64,000 bases of DNA, from the NCBI GenBank assembly GCA_037176905.1, contig JBBBWG010031975.1, positions 55,301 to 119,300 on the forward strand. The letters are read 5' to 3'. Both the position numbers and the translations under genes were made by a program. The stretch comes from Azolla pinnata (taxonomy: Eukaryota > Streptophyta > Polypodiopsida > Salviniales > Salviniaceae). Of this stretch, positions 12,560-24,329 are shown piece after piece. The notes beneath the pieces were generated by a model. It made no database searches. It had not been told where the DNA came from and was given only the letters and a program-made list of their open reading frames with translations. The first letter of the stretch is position 1. Every line of letters begins with the position of its first letter.

Positions 12560-13395
12560 CGATTATTGAAAACCCTAAAAAAAAAAACCCTCTCGGAGCT
12601 TCTGTGATCACCCCAAATTACCCTAGAAAACCCCCTCATAGCTTCTTCTAAACCCTGAACCCTAACAACTCCACTTCTGTGATCACTCCAAAAAACCCTA
12701 GAAAACCCCCTCATAGCTTCTTCTAAACCCTAAACCCTAAAAAATCCCCCTCGAAGCTTCTAAATCCTAAACCCTAAGAAATCCACCTCAAAGCTTCTAA
12801 ACCCTAAACCTTGGAAAACCCCTCGGGCCCCCTCCTAGCTTCAAAACCCTAAACCCTAAAAAACCCACCTCAAAGCTTCTAAACCCTGAACCCTAACAAC
12901 TCCCGTTGAAGCTTCTAAACCCTAAACCCTAAAGAATCCCCCTCAAAGCTTCTAAAACCCTCAACCCTAAAAGACCCACCTCAAAGCTTCTAAACCCTGA
13001 ACCCTAAAGAATCCCCCTCAAAGCTTCTAAAACCCTCAACCCTAAAAAACCCACCTCAAAGCTTCTAAACCCTGAACCCTAACAACTCCCGTCGAAGCTT
13101 CTAAACCCTAAACCCTAAAGAATCCCCCTCAAAGCTTCTAAAGCCCTCAACCCTAAAAGACCCACCTCAAAGCTTCTAAACCCTGAACCCTAACAACTCC
13201 GCTCGAAGCTTCTAAACGCTAAACCCTAAAGCATCCCCCTCAAAGCTTCTAAAGCCCTCAACCCTAATAAGTCACCCTAAACCCTAATAAAGCCCCTAAA
13301 CCCTAGAAAACCCCCCTCCTAGTTTCTAAACCCTAAAAAAAGCCCTTCTCAACCTTAAACCCTAAACCTTAAACCCTAAAATATCTTCAAAACCA
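12560..13395. repeat. Degenerate AAACCCT telomere-type array with HindIII-containing spacer
   Basis: Plant telomere-type words AAACCCT/AACCCTA alternate with a short spacer such as CCCCCTCAAAGCTTCTA. The composite units are about 35-75 bp long and recur more than ten times. Copies are clearly degenerate (CCTGAACCC, CCTCAACCC). The array lies between two genes, so it is interstitial, not a chromosome end. It sits just upstream of the small heat shock gene promoter. Confidence 0.85.
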
Positions 13396-13502
13396 TAAAC
13401 CTTAAACCCTGAGTTGGCTTTGATGAGTTGGGGGCATTTGCGTAAATTCGGAAAATGTTGTTTGTTTTTTTTGTTTTTTTCCTGGGTTGCGTTCCCATGA
13501 AA

Positions 13503-13550
13503 GAAGCATCTAGAACGTTCTCGACCCCCGGTCGAAGAATTTAAATATTG
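13503..13550 (+). promoter_or_regulatory. Heat shock element and TATA-like box of the HSP20 gene
   Basis: TCTAGAACGTTCTCGA (13509-13524) fits alternating nGAAn/nTTCn pentamers: imperfect TTC, GAA, TTC, then GA. An AT-rich TATA-like TTTAAATATT follows at about 13540. The arrangement upstream of a small heat shock gene matches an HSF-driven promoter. The distance of almost 1 kb to the ATG implies an intron in the 5' leader, and candidate junctions are near 13622, 13711 and 14453. Confidence 0.6.
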
Positions 13551-14491
13551 CATTGCGATTTCTCGCTGCGAATCAATCCTCTCCTGTCCATCGCTGGCCC
13601 GCCTCCGTTCCATCGCCTCTCAGGTTGCTTCTGTGCTCTGTGATTTCTATCCTTTTCTGTTCCTTTGATTGTTGACGTCTGATTGTTGATGTCGCCTTCT
13701 CGCCCTACAGAAGCCAAGCTATGGAAAATGCTAGCGCATGTTGTTGTTTTTTGTTTGTTTGTTTGTTTTCCTGCACTGCGCGGCGTGCGCGCGTTAGTTT
13801 TGGAGTTCTTCTAGCTGTAGGAGTCAGGGGTTTCGGAGCTTTGATCTCGGCATCTTTGTTTAACCTGTTGTTGCTTCCCCAGCTTCCTCTCGTGGAGCGT
13901 AATACGTACGCTAATTCTATGAATTCTTCATAGTTAGCTTACGCTTCTCGCTCTCTTATATCCGGTAAGCTTAACGGCTCTCTTCGGAATCCTTCGGTAA
14001 TCATAGAACACTAGGCGTTATTTTTCCATTTTCGCTACTTGGCTGAATTCTCCAGCCAAGGAGAATCGTTATTCATGCTTACCTGACATGTAAAGCCGTG
14101 GTGCTTCATGACCGGATGATGATACTCTTAAGGGCTTTTGTCGGAACGGCTCGTTTGTCATGAATGTTGTGCGTTATGTTTTCATCCGCAACACTTGGAG
14201 TATCGGTCGGATCTCTAAAGCGATGTTCTTCATGAATGGGTCACATGTCCTTCAAACGAAATGTAGGCTAGAGTTCTAAGCATTCTGAAGATACTATGAG
14301 TTTACGAATTGTAGGCTAGAGTTGAGAGTTTTCCATCCAACGGATTTTCAAAAATCTATATGACTTTGAAAGTAATTTGTCAGAATACAAGGTTTCAAAG
14401 GAAGAACTAATTGTGCTTTCTGTCTAACTTGATTTTGTTTCTATTCAATATCAGAATCAGCTTCTCCGCACAACCTAATCGAATAAATACC

Positions 14492-16175
14492 ATGGCTCTT
14501 CTGGCCAAGAAGCTATCATTTCTACCTCTGACCCGCGGAGGGTGTTTACAGTCCTTCATGAGGTCAGCGTCCGTGGCCCGAGCTATCAGCAACAGAAACA
14601 TTGACAGTGAGGTCGTTAGAAACAGTGCATCGAGGGTTGACAATGACGACGAAGATGATGACGACAATGATGCCGATATCGAAAAGGACACCACTTCTGT
14701 GGTTGCAGGTATACGTGCTTGTAATTTGCGTTTCGTTTTTCTCTTATTATTCATTACACTTATACAAGCATTTCTGAAATATTGTTTTGTCGTATTCTGT
14801 TGTTTTCAAATGCTTTGGTTCATGAATATAATGCTTAGCGGTCGAAACAGTGCTTTGTTTCATGAATATAATGCTTAGCGGTTTAGGGGTATATGCATGT
14901 AGAGGTTTAGGTTAATGCTTCTGTATTACTATGGGGTTTTGGTACGTATGCCCAAGATTTAGGGTTAAGTTATGTGAATATGAAATCTAACCCAACCCAT
15001 GCTAAACAAGGGTGTACCATCTGTCGGGATTTATATACATGCTTCTGTATGCCAGCACTGTTTAACAAGGGTGTATTGTTATTGGAATTTTATGCATATG
15101 CTTCCGTATGCTAAGGTTTAGGGTTGAAGTGTCAATCCATTATGCAGTAAATATGATTTAGATCTTAGTTATGAAGTATTGCGCGAATCTGTGTGTTTGT
15201 ATCGTCTATTTTTCTATATGTGAAACATGCTTGTGTATATGTATTGTGCATTATGCATGTGGTGGTGTGTTTCCCTGAATATGCATATAGTCGGTGTGGA
15301 GCGTATGTGTACCTAATGTATATGTATGCTTAAGCATGCCTAATCTATGCATATTTTGCCAACGTAATCCATCAATATTGAAATGCAAACATAGTGATAT
15401 ATGATTTAGGAATAGTGGCAGATGATGAAGAGGATGACATCCAGAAAGTGGAATGCAAACATGTTTAGTCTATCTATATATGTGTTGCAAATACATTGAT
15501 TATATGAATTAGGAATCATGATTTAATGGGTCGTTAGACTCATGTATACGTACCCATACTTTGTAAATGTTATCTTATCTATATTGTAATGCAAGTATAG
15601 TAATATAGGATTTAGGAATACTGATCTAATCACAGGTTCTCACACACTGGCAGATGATCAGAGGATGACATCCAGAAATTGGAATGCATGCATTATCTAT
15701 CTATGTGTGTGCATATTTGGTCAATGCTATCTATCTAAATAGTAATGCAAACCTATTGATGTATGATTTAGGAATAATGATGATCTAATGGGTTCCTCTT
15801 GCAGTGGCAGATGATGAAGAGGATGACATCCAGAAAGTGGAGTGCAGGGTATTCTCGACCGTTGCGAGGAGGTCATGGATAGCTCTCCAGGATGAGACGT
15901 CCCTGAAGTTCAGGATGGATATGCCAGGAATAACCAGGGATCACGTGAAGGTGTATCTTGACGATGCAAAGCTTGTGGTGAAAGGCAAGTATCCACCTCC
16001 GCCTTCTCCGCTGGACCTCGATGAAGATGATGTGCTCGCAGATAACGAAGGCAGCTACAGCGCCGAGATCGAGCTACCCCCCAATGTCAAGAAAGATCAG
16101 ATCAAGTCCGAGATGAAAGATGGAATCTTACTGGTTACTGTCCCCAAAGAAGTGACTATGATAACTGTGGAGTAG
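14492..16175 (+). CDS. Small heat shock protein (HSP20/alpha-crystallin), probably mitochondrial
   Basis: Two coding exons, 14492-14708 and 15805-16175, joined in phase 1, give 195 residues. The ATG context is ACCATGG. The N-terminus is rich in Leu, Lys, Arg and Ser with few acids (MALLAKKLSFLPLTRGG), like a mitochondrial presequence. An acidic Asp/Glu linker lies at about residues 49-80. The alpha-crystallin domain fills the C-terminal half, with FRMDMPGITRDHVKVYLDD, LVVKGK, YSAEIELPPNVKKDQIK and the classic ending DGILLVTVPK. The family is ATP-independent holdase chaperones that keep unfolding proteins soluble under heat. There is no C-terminal IxI tail after the domain beyond ITVE. The intron carries two decayed copies of the start of exon 2. 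Neighbours are unrelated, and PRD1 converges from the other strand. Confidence 0.88.
15415..15700 (+). repeat. Two partial duplicates of HSP20 exon 2 start inside the intron
   Basis: The phrase TGGCAGATGATGAAGAGG continuing into GACATCCAGAAA, which opens real exon 2 at 15805, also occurs at 15416 (nearly identical for about 40 bp) and at 15648 (one base missing). All copies share an upstream GATTTAGGAATA phrase. Reading the first copy as an exon soon hits TAG (…GCAAACATGTTTAG). Only the 15805 copy has a good pyrimidine tract before its AG. This is tandem segmental duplication across an intron-exon border. Confidence 0.85.
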
Positions 16176-16504
16176 AGTGTAGGCATGCCAACAACATTTT
16201 GATTAAGAGGAAAGAGAAGATGATGTATGTTGAAAGTGTGGCTTGGTCTGTCTTGTCTAAGATCGGCATTTTCTTCTAGGGGTTTTCTTGGTGTAACCCA
16301 TGGCAATTTGAAGAGGTTTTGTTTTGTAATTCCTGCCCATCTTATGTGGTAGACAAATCCCTTGTATCGTAGTTTGAACTATTGTTAGTAGATCAAGCAA
16401 AGCAACAATCATGCATGTGTTTCAGAAACATTTGATAACGTTGCTTTTGCGTTGAACAAACTTTAGACAGTACAACAGCGGAAAATGATGTTAAAATAAC
16501 AATT

Positions 16505-16770
16505 TTCATTCTGAGTGTGAAATTTGGTTTTATGCAAATTACTGTCGAATTACTGACATTGCAAGGCAAGTTATGCAGAGGATAAATTTAGACATTGCAA
16601 ATCACAGCTTATTATTCCATCTTCGGTTGCTGATAAACCAATTTAATGTCCATGAAGTTTGGTTTAATGCACTTTGATGTCAAATTATTGACATTACAAG
16701 TCTTGCAGAGTAAAAATTTAGACATTACGAATCGCAGCTTAAAATTTGAAGTCCATAAATAATAACAGTA
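16505..16770. repeat. Tandem duplication (about 140 bp) in HSP20 3' flank
   Basis: Phrases such as TTGGTTTTATGCAAATTACTG…GACATTGCAAG…AAATTTAGACATTGC near 16518 recur with changes near 16658 (TTGGTTTAATGCACTTTGATG…GACATTACAAG…AAATTTAGACATTAC). This gives two copies about 140 bp apart. No coding content is seen. Confidence 0.7.
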
Positions 16771-17022
16771 ATCAAAAGATTTTATTACTTTTTTATCTTT
16801 AAATAAGAATTCCAGTTAAGACAATGTGCAATAATTACTTTGCAAGGCAGAAAATAAAGAATGGACTAATTAATTGTACCGAATATGGACAACTTCAAAA
16901 TCTAAACATGCTTGGAAAGATTTTTCTACGTGTAGATAAAGGTGAGTGGTACATGCAACTTACGGTTACACAGCTAAGCATTCCTATAACACAGGCCATT
17001 TCTGTTTCAGTCCAGTAGTGTT

Positions 17023-20000
17023 TCAGCAGCTTGTTTTCTGGAAGAACTCATCAATCTTTGTTGCTAGTTCAACAGCACCATGATTATCAGCTCGAGATAG
17101 TATCTCACCAGTCAATGGATCCAAGAAATAACTGGGAGCAAGATTGATAATATGATTATAACTTCGTAAGCACTCGGAGTCTGAATCTTTCTTGCAGCTG
17201 GAACATGTGTTGTGTCGCTGATCAACCTCAAGATCACATCCTTCAATCTCGGTGTTGAATGTTGTTCTTCCTGCCTAATCAACACCAAGACAATTATTAA
17301 GCACCAAAAGACACAAGTTTGATGGAGTCGATGATAAATTCGAGTACCCGCAAATGCACATGAAGCATCTCAAGGTGTTTCTCTTCAATGCACCCCTTAC
17401 TCTGCAGCTCATTAAAAAATTCAATCATTGCTGGCGTTATTCTTCTGGGCGAAAGGCAGGAAATGATTGTCGTAATACAGGCAGGGTTGAAGATTGAAGA
17501 AATCCATGGTGGCATGGTGTACGCTTTAAGCAGGCCAATCACCGTATGGATTGTACATGGAGCTGATCCATCTGATGCTGATAATGAGAAGGCAAATTCC
17601 TCTACCAAGAAGCGGAACCACATACTCTCTTGCATTTCCGCTTTCTCTTGGTCACTGAAATTCTTACTTACTATCAAAAGATACAGTGAAGAATCACAAT
17701 TTTTCTGCACGATGATGTCCGCATCAAATATGGCACCTTGAAGCACCATTCTAATAGACTTCAGGCTGTCTAATGTGTTTTGTTCAGTATTATTTTCTAT
17801 ATCACCAGTCGTTGTGGGTACACTGCTAAGCCAATAGCATGCCTCTGCTACACAGCTTGATGCAATGACCTTTAAGAAAGGAGAACCATAATAAAGCAGC
17901 CGACATAGATAACCTATATCGTTATAGCTCCTAGGGAGCACGGAACTTATCATGTGCAAGTTTATCTGGGCTGAACTCCATTCTTGCAAAACTGGTGTAT
18001 GCAGAGATCTTGCACTGCATGTCCAAAAATTACTATAGTTGTAAGTCATGCATATCCACGATTGACATGAAAACAAGTAACACTCCAGATGTTTTGCACT
18101 TACCATCTTAAACACAAAAGGTGAAATGTCAATATGCAACCCCAAAACTTACCATCCCGACTTTCCAATTCCAACTTGGCCACCAAGGAACTTTGATTTT
18201 TAACCTTATACAGAAGACTCTTGACAGCACTCTGTAGTTCCTCGCTAGATAAAATTGCCTCAGCCGCTTGCGACAGGAAACCAAAGTTCTCCATAGACTT
18301 TTGCAGTATCAGAGCCAGAAGGCTAAGAAGCACCAGCACATCCACATCCGAAGTGTCATTGTTGAGAGTCAATTTTTCAGCTAAAACATAAACAAGCTGC
18401 AGTTTCACCATAGTTAAATTTTGTATCAAAAACACCGAGAGGAACTATAGCTCACAATCAGAGTACAACCTGGCTGGAAAGGAGATACCAACACTCTTCA
18501 TTTAATGCCTCTTCACAGTTAACTGCACACAGGAGTTGGTACAAGAGCTCAGTTAAATGGATCAAAACGTCTGGTAGCTTGGTGCAGTAAATGGCCAACC
18601 AGTTGCGTATATTCAGAACCATCCCTCCTAAACAGAGTTTATTTGCTGCCAAAGTTGATTTCTTCACAAATCTTATATAGCATTCAGCAACAATTTTGAT
18701 ATCCCCTTCAGCTTGGCTAGCAAGAACTTCATCCAGTACTCGGTTGAAAAGGAGTGAACACAGATCATTTTCTTCCAACAACATCAAAAAACACGCTACA
18801 TTGCCATACCCACAAACTTCGTTTTCACCATAATTTATCAAACAGTTGCCATTGTTCTCATGTTCCAAGTCTACCGAAGATTTGAACCACTTCAAGGTTT
18901 CACCAACCATGTACTTCTCCAGGCTACCTTTCTTTAATAGCCATTGAAAAACGCTTTTGTGTAATCTAGATGTTACAATTTCTGACTGACTCTGTTGAAC
19001 TAGTTCTATCAAAGATTTTTCTGCTTCAACATTAAATAGAAACGAGCCTAGTGTGAGAACATACACAGATAGTAATTGTTTAATGATACAAGGAGATTGA
19101 GAATCATGGAGCAATGTTGAACGGTTTGTAAGAATGTATTGCTCCAAACAAGCTAAAACCAGACCCTCGTCAGCAAACCTGCAGTGCAGAGACGTACTTG
19201 ACTTGCTGGTGAACATAATCTCTTTCCTCGAAAAATCAATCATACGCTATTTCATAATGAAAATTGAAGACACGACCCACCTTCCATTATAGATTTGATT
19301 GATGTAAAGAATAAACACGATTGCAGCCTGAATTAGTTTGAGTTGTGGATTGTCAATGCTTTTCAATGTTAGTATAACAAGTAAATCTAGAGGGTCACTG
19401 GGTAGTAGAGGGAACTGTGTTTTAACATCCTTATCCAAAGCATCATTCTCCAATCTGTTTATGATACTGCAGAGGAGATTCATAGAAATAGATTTAAGGC
19501 TGTCTGTTGGAAACCGAGCCATTAACTCAAAGGACATACTCAACCAGGAAGCTCTTGAAAGACTTTCAGCAAGCCTAGTAGCTCCAAGGAAATCTGGAGT
19601 GTCTATCATAAGATAGAAAGTCAATATAACCTCAACAACTGTATCTTCCTCATCCCAAAACGGAATATACTTTAATGTTATAGGAAGCAAACTTGTCTCA
19701 CAGATTTTATAGAGCGAATCTGGCAGAGAGGTGTCAGAAGGTCTCTGAAAATTTAAACTGAATGAGAATGATGCTCTTAATAGAAGGATTGCATGCTTCA
19801 AACTTCCTTCTTCCAAACTCAAAGGGCCAGCAGCAGATGCAATAAGGAACGTGTTGGACACTATGGTTTCCATTAAATGGCATATATTCTTAATGCCGGT
19901 GATGCACGGCAACTTTAGAAGAGCCCTAACTGCTGAGCATGTCAAGTTAAACACATCATGATGTAGACCATAACTATCGCCAGCATACTGTTTGAGTAAA

Positions 20001-21956
20001 CTCATCAATGTTTCCATTAGGCGTTCTGCGTGAATGGTAGAAATTGTCCCTGGGCAACCACTAAGCCAAACAACAATGACGTGAAGAATATCCGGCTGCA
20101 ATGAACATAGAGAGATCCAAACAGATAGATCAAAAACCCGAATCATTGTTTCCATTCCAACTGCAAATCTTTTTACAAATGCTTCTGTTGCTGATGAGAA
20201 TATGCAAAGCACACGAACAGAAAGTATTGCAATACTTTCTACATTTTCTGCAAATATAGAGAAAAAGCTGGTTTTTTAGTCCATAACAGTAAAACCAAGG
20301 AAATCAAATAAAAGTGCGTGAATAATAACACTCTATAGACATTTCAGTTCTCACCATGTATTCTTAGAACTTCAAAAACATAATCCATTATTCCATTATT
20401 AATAAGAATTTCCAGGTCCCTGCAAAGTGTTGCTTCCGGTGGGCACAAATAACATATCAACCGTAAAGAAGCCTCTTGTACTTGAAAATCTGAGGAAATC
20501 AATGATCCCTTTATGGCATCCCCAAAGCTTCTTGAAAAGGTATTTTCAACTGACAAAAAAGCTTCAGGATCAACAGAACTATGCTGAAAGCTTATGTTTA
20601 TGACGGATCTTTGAGCGAGGGTGCTAAGCAATGCTGCAAAGCATAAAAGTCAAGATTTTGGGGACATCACTTATTATTCTCTTTGTTTATACATAACTGT
20701 ATAGGCTGTATTCCTCCGAATATTTGTAAAAGCGTGCATACCAATACAATTTGTTCGCAGTTCATTGTTTTCTGATTTGATAAGGGCCATAAGAGCATAG
20801 TCAATTAAATCTGAAACAAAAGGTATGATCTCTGTGATGCCATCTTCAAAGTGGCATATCTTATAAAGAAGAAACAAGATCTCTCCTCGTAATTGATCCC
20901 TATAAAATTTGATCCAGCAATAGCTAAGTTTTGAACAAAATGAGAGCATAGCATTTGACTTCAGTCACTGTAAATACCCCGGTAGTTGAAGGCCCATAAT
21001 AAGGTTCGGCAGCAGTCCTCGTTGGTTTCTTATGGCATCCGGAAGGATATTGTTTACTTTGCAGTAATTGTCCAGTAGAAGCCCCAAAACGTGCAGCTGC
21101 ACGATTGAATAGGACATATTTCATAAGAACATGCAGAACTAAATTGATTTCAATTTTCCAGAAGCTCCTGCAACATACTCAATTTATTTCTCTATCCAAA
21201 AATTGAGGCATGACCAAACATCAAACTCCTGAAGGTAAGCAGTTGATACTTGAGCTATTCCGAGAATTTAAAAAGTTTTATGGAAAATCAATGTTGTTGA
21301 TACAGAAAAACGTATGCGTACGTCAGCTTTTCGTTCTAAGAAAATTACAACTCAACTGATGATGTTCCACTTGCTTTTATAGCTTCGCACATTGATGGAA
21401 ACATGAGAATTTTGCAAGACAAACTAGTATGAAAACTAGTAAGAAGGAGAAGCAGAGCGAGAATACTACTGACCGTGAAACTTTGGCCAGCATTGCACGA
21501 TAATCCCGTAGAAGAACCGAGATGCAGCACAATGTGATGGACGAAATCTTCTACGAGCGGGATAGGATCCATTGTTGGGGCCATGTCGTGGTTAAGTCCG
21601 CAGAGATCAAGGATAAGCTGCGCAAAAGCCTCTACCAAGGGATCGACGCCGCGATTCTCTGGCAAAGAGGGGGAAGACGAATACGCAGACACGAGAGCGT
21701 CGCAGATCGGAGCAACCACAAAGTGGCGATGCCGGTGGAGGAAGTTGTCGCGGAAAACGGGATCACGGAGCGCTTCCCGGAGCTCCGAGACAGCGTAGAG
21801 CTTGTGAGTGACGAGAGAGGAGGGGCTGGAGAGGAGCTTGATGAAGCAGATGATGCAGATCGATCTTCCGGAGTCGGCGTGGACGCTGAAGGAGGCGCGA
21901 TGGCCATGGGGGCAGCCGGAATCGGCAGGAACGGCGGTCGCCGAAGGAGCTTCCAT
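17023..21956 (-). CDS. PRD1: PRD1-like meiotic recombination initiation protein (9 exons, about 1284 aa)
   Basis: Minus-strand exons: 21956-21474, 21096-20978, 20899-20742, 20633-20355, 20247-19281, 19178-18470, 18396-18176 (or to 18153), 18014-17348 and 17274-17023. The N-terminus CPHGHRASFSVHADSGRSIC plus IICF resembles the Cys/His start of plant PRD1. Further matches are LHVLGLLLD, GLQLPGDQLRGEILFLLYK and a long alpha-helical, Leu-rich body. Length agrees with Arabidopsis PRD1 (about 1.3 kb of codons). PRD1 is an accessory factor that helps the SPO11/MTOPVIB complex make meiotic double-strand breaks in the nucleus. Junctions 1-6 are clean and in phase. Intron 7 is not: the strong donor after 18153 puts exon 8 out of frame, while a weak AA|GTTGGA donor after 18176 restores it. 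The last exon uses the TAG just before GCAGGAAG, because the next AG, 4 bp on, gives an early stop. An E2F-type array lies immediately upstream. Confidence 0.82.
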
Positions 21957-22016
21957 GGCGATGGCGATGGCGATGAAGGAAGATCGTTCGTTACACAGAA
22001 GACCGAATTTTTGAAT

Positions 22017-22200
22017 TTTCCCGCTCTTTTTCTTTCGCCAAATTCAGGAAAATTTTCCCGCTCTTTTTCTTTCGCCAAATTCAGAAAACTTTCCCGCTCT
22101 TTTTCGGCCAGAATCCGAAAATTTTCCCGCGCTTTTTCGCCAAAATCAGGAAAAGTTTCCCGCACTTTTTCATCCAAAATCAGAAAATTTTCCCGCGCTT
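22017..22200 (-). promoter_or_regulatory. Array of six E2F-type TTTCCCGC sites upstream of PRD1
   Basis: TTTCCCGC, a perfect match to the E2F consensus TTTSSCGC, occurs at 22017, 22054, 22090, 22123, 22156 and 22189. Spacing is 37, 36, 33, 33 and 33 bp. The words sit in an imperfect minisatellite with intervening phrases such as TTTTCGCCAAAATCAG. The block begins about 60 bp and ends about 240 bp before the PRD1 start codon, where a promoter or leader should be. E2F-DP factors drive S-phase and some meiotic genes. The sequence shows the sites; binding is inference. Confidence 0.65.
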
Positions 22201-22209
22201 TTTTTTTCC

Positions 22210-24060
22210 TGAATTTGAACATTACCATTCTTTCTTTTTTTGGGGGGCTACATATTTTGACAATGTTTTTTTTGCAAGTGTAAAATGGAATATAGCCTTG
22301 TGTATAGTGGACTCTGTTAAAGCACAGTTTCCAAAACGTAAAACAAAAAATTCAGTTTAGGTTTTTGCGGCCCCGTTAGTTTATCATTTAGAATGTCGAT
22401 CAAATTCGTAATTGAGAAATCTCTGGAGGTCCGGGCTTCTTTTTGTATTGCGACAGGCTGCTTTTTTGCAGGTGTAAAATGGAAATAACCTTGTGCATTA
22501 TCGACTCGTTAAAATACGATCTCTGAAGAATAGAAAATTTCTTATTTTATCTTTAAGGTCCTAAGGTTTGTAATTGAAATGTCTATTAGAGTCATAAAGA
22601 GGAGTTTGCAAAGGTTTGAACTTTCGGCACAAATATCATCGCTTCACAATGGAGATTCATTAAGTGATTGAGATCAAGATTTAGAGTTCTTGGGCAAATT
22701 TTCTGGAATCTAATGATTGAAGCGAAAATCTATTGATAATGTGAATTAAAGCAAGCACAAGTCTTTGTCAAGGGCAAGCAAATAGCATAACAATATTATA
22801 AAGGTTGAGCGAGTAGGATAATAACCGAGGTTAGTGTAGTAACAAATGAGAGCAAATGATACGTAGATAATGGTTGGAATTGTATTAATAATCAATTGGA
22901 GTATAGAGAAGACTAAGGGGTACATAAGGAAGGTGTTGAACCAGGATGGTTTATCAAGAGTGGAGGGACTCATTTATAGGTCTTCTAGTGACCTGCATGT
23001 AGCTTCTAGTGACCTGCATGTATCTTCTAGTGACCCACATGTAGCTGCCACATGGTAACATTAATATTCATGGCACGCCACGTGGCGAACATTCACCTAA
23101 ATTTCATTCATATATACAACAGTACTTGTTCGAAAACATTACAAAATTATTATATAAACATGTTGTATTATATAAGGTTTTTCTATCTGATGGGCGAGGT
23201 TATTGGTTCGATCCTTGGTAGTATGTCACGGTGTTATGACAGTCTTGACCCAGAAGTTGTTGGTTAGATAAGCCAAACATGGGTTTTTGCAACAACAATT
23301 TGCCCTTCAATAATTTGGCTAACTCATTCGAAAATGTCCTCATAAACTATGTAGTGCCATGAGTTCATGTTGAATATCTTTGAATTTACAAAACAGAGTG
23401 AATTCGTTAGATTTATATCCTCGATCGTTTTCTAATTCAACCAAATCTCGACAATCAAAAGCAATTCTTAGAATAGTTTCAAGACTTCTTATATAAGCCC
23501 GCACCTTTAGAGTAACATTGTTATTAAAGGTGATAAAATGTTGGGGTACAATTGATGTGGATGAATCAATGTATTATTAGTGGGGTGCATTGTACAAGTT
23601 GATCTAGCATGAGCAACTACAACTTGTGCTCTGCTGATTTAAGTTTCATATAAAATTAAACTTTGCATGAACATAGGTATTTGAAGAGCATATCATAATA
23701 TAAACTACTATAAACTATAAAAAGTTGGAGTTTAAAAACTTATGTAACTTTCTTTTAAATTAGTGTTAGGGGTGATTTAACACCACTGATTTACTCCTTG
23801 CTCAGCTGCTCACTTGTTTATTTGATTGACTTTTTAAAATATGTATATGTTTTTGTGCTTGCGTTGCTCGTAGCGTTTCGAGTTTCTTGTGTTGTATCCA
23901 TTCTTAAAATCCTGAAATCCTCGATTGTAATTCTTGATTGGTGTGTTTGTGGCAATTGCCTTCATCATTGGACGATTACTCCTAACCATTTTGGAGTGTT
24001 AATCTCAAGTTGGATTAATTACTTCTTTCCACAATCAAGAGAAATCACTTGCATGCCCTT
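22210..24060. other. AT-rich intergenic region, no gene recognised
   Basis: No open frame has a recognisable domain. A 22-bp repeat (CTTCTAGTGACCTGCATGTA) occurs three times at about 22980-23045. A CACGTGG word lies near 23080. Nothing else is supported. Confidence 0.5.
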
Positions 24061-24067
24061 TTATTTT

Positions 24068-24271
24068 GTTTTTCTCGACTCGCTTCAAAAACAGAACGGA
24101 AGGGCAATCTTCAATCAATTGTTGTAATCATAGGCATTCTCGACATGCTTCATGTTGCAACCAAAGCTTGTTTTTCTCGACTTGCTTCAAAAACAAAACG
24201 GAAGGGCAATCTTCAATCAATTGTTGTAATCATAGGCATTGTCGACATGCTTCATGTTGCAACCAAAGCTT
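24068..24271. repeat. 102-bp tandem duplication
   Basis: Two copies, 24068-24169 and 24170-24271, are nearly identical, differing at a few positions (ACTCGCTTC versus ACTTGCTTC, CAGAACGG versus CAAAACGG). An apparent open frame across both copies simply reflects the duplicated DNA. Confidence 0.9.
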
Positions 24272-24329
24272 GTTTTATCCAATTGCCAACAAGGGAAATT
24301 TTGGGCCGTGTTTCAAACCCCCACCGACA

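Noticed and set aside
12560-13395. AAACCCT tract as a true chromosome end
   Set aside because: Copies are degenerate and genes lie on both sides, so it is interstitial.
21522-22283. 253-codon plus-strand frame
   Set aside because: It is antisense to PRD1 exon 1 and then runs through the E2F-type minisatellite. The repeating Phe-Ser-Arg protein is a by-product of the repeat.
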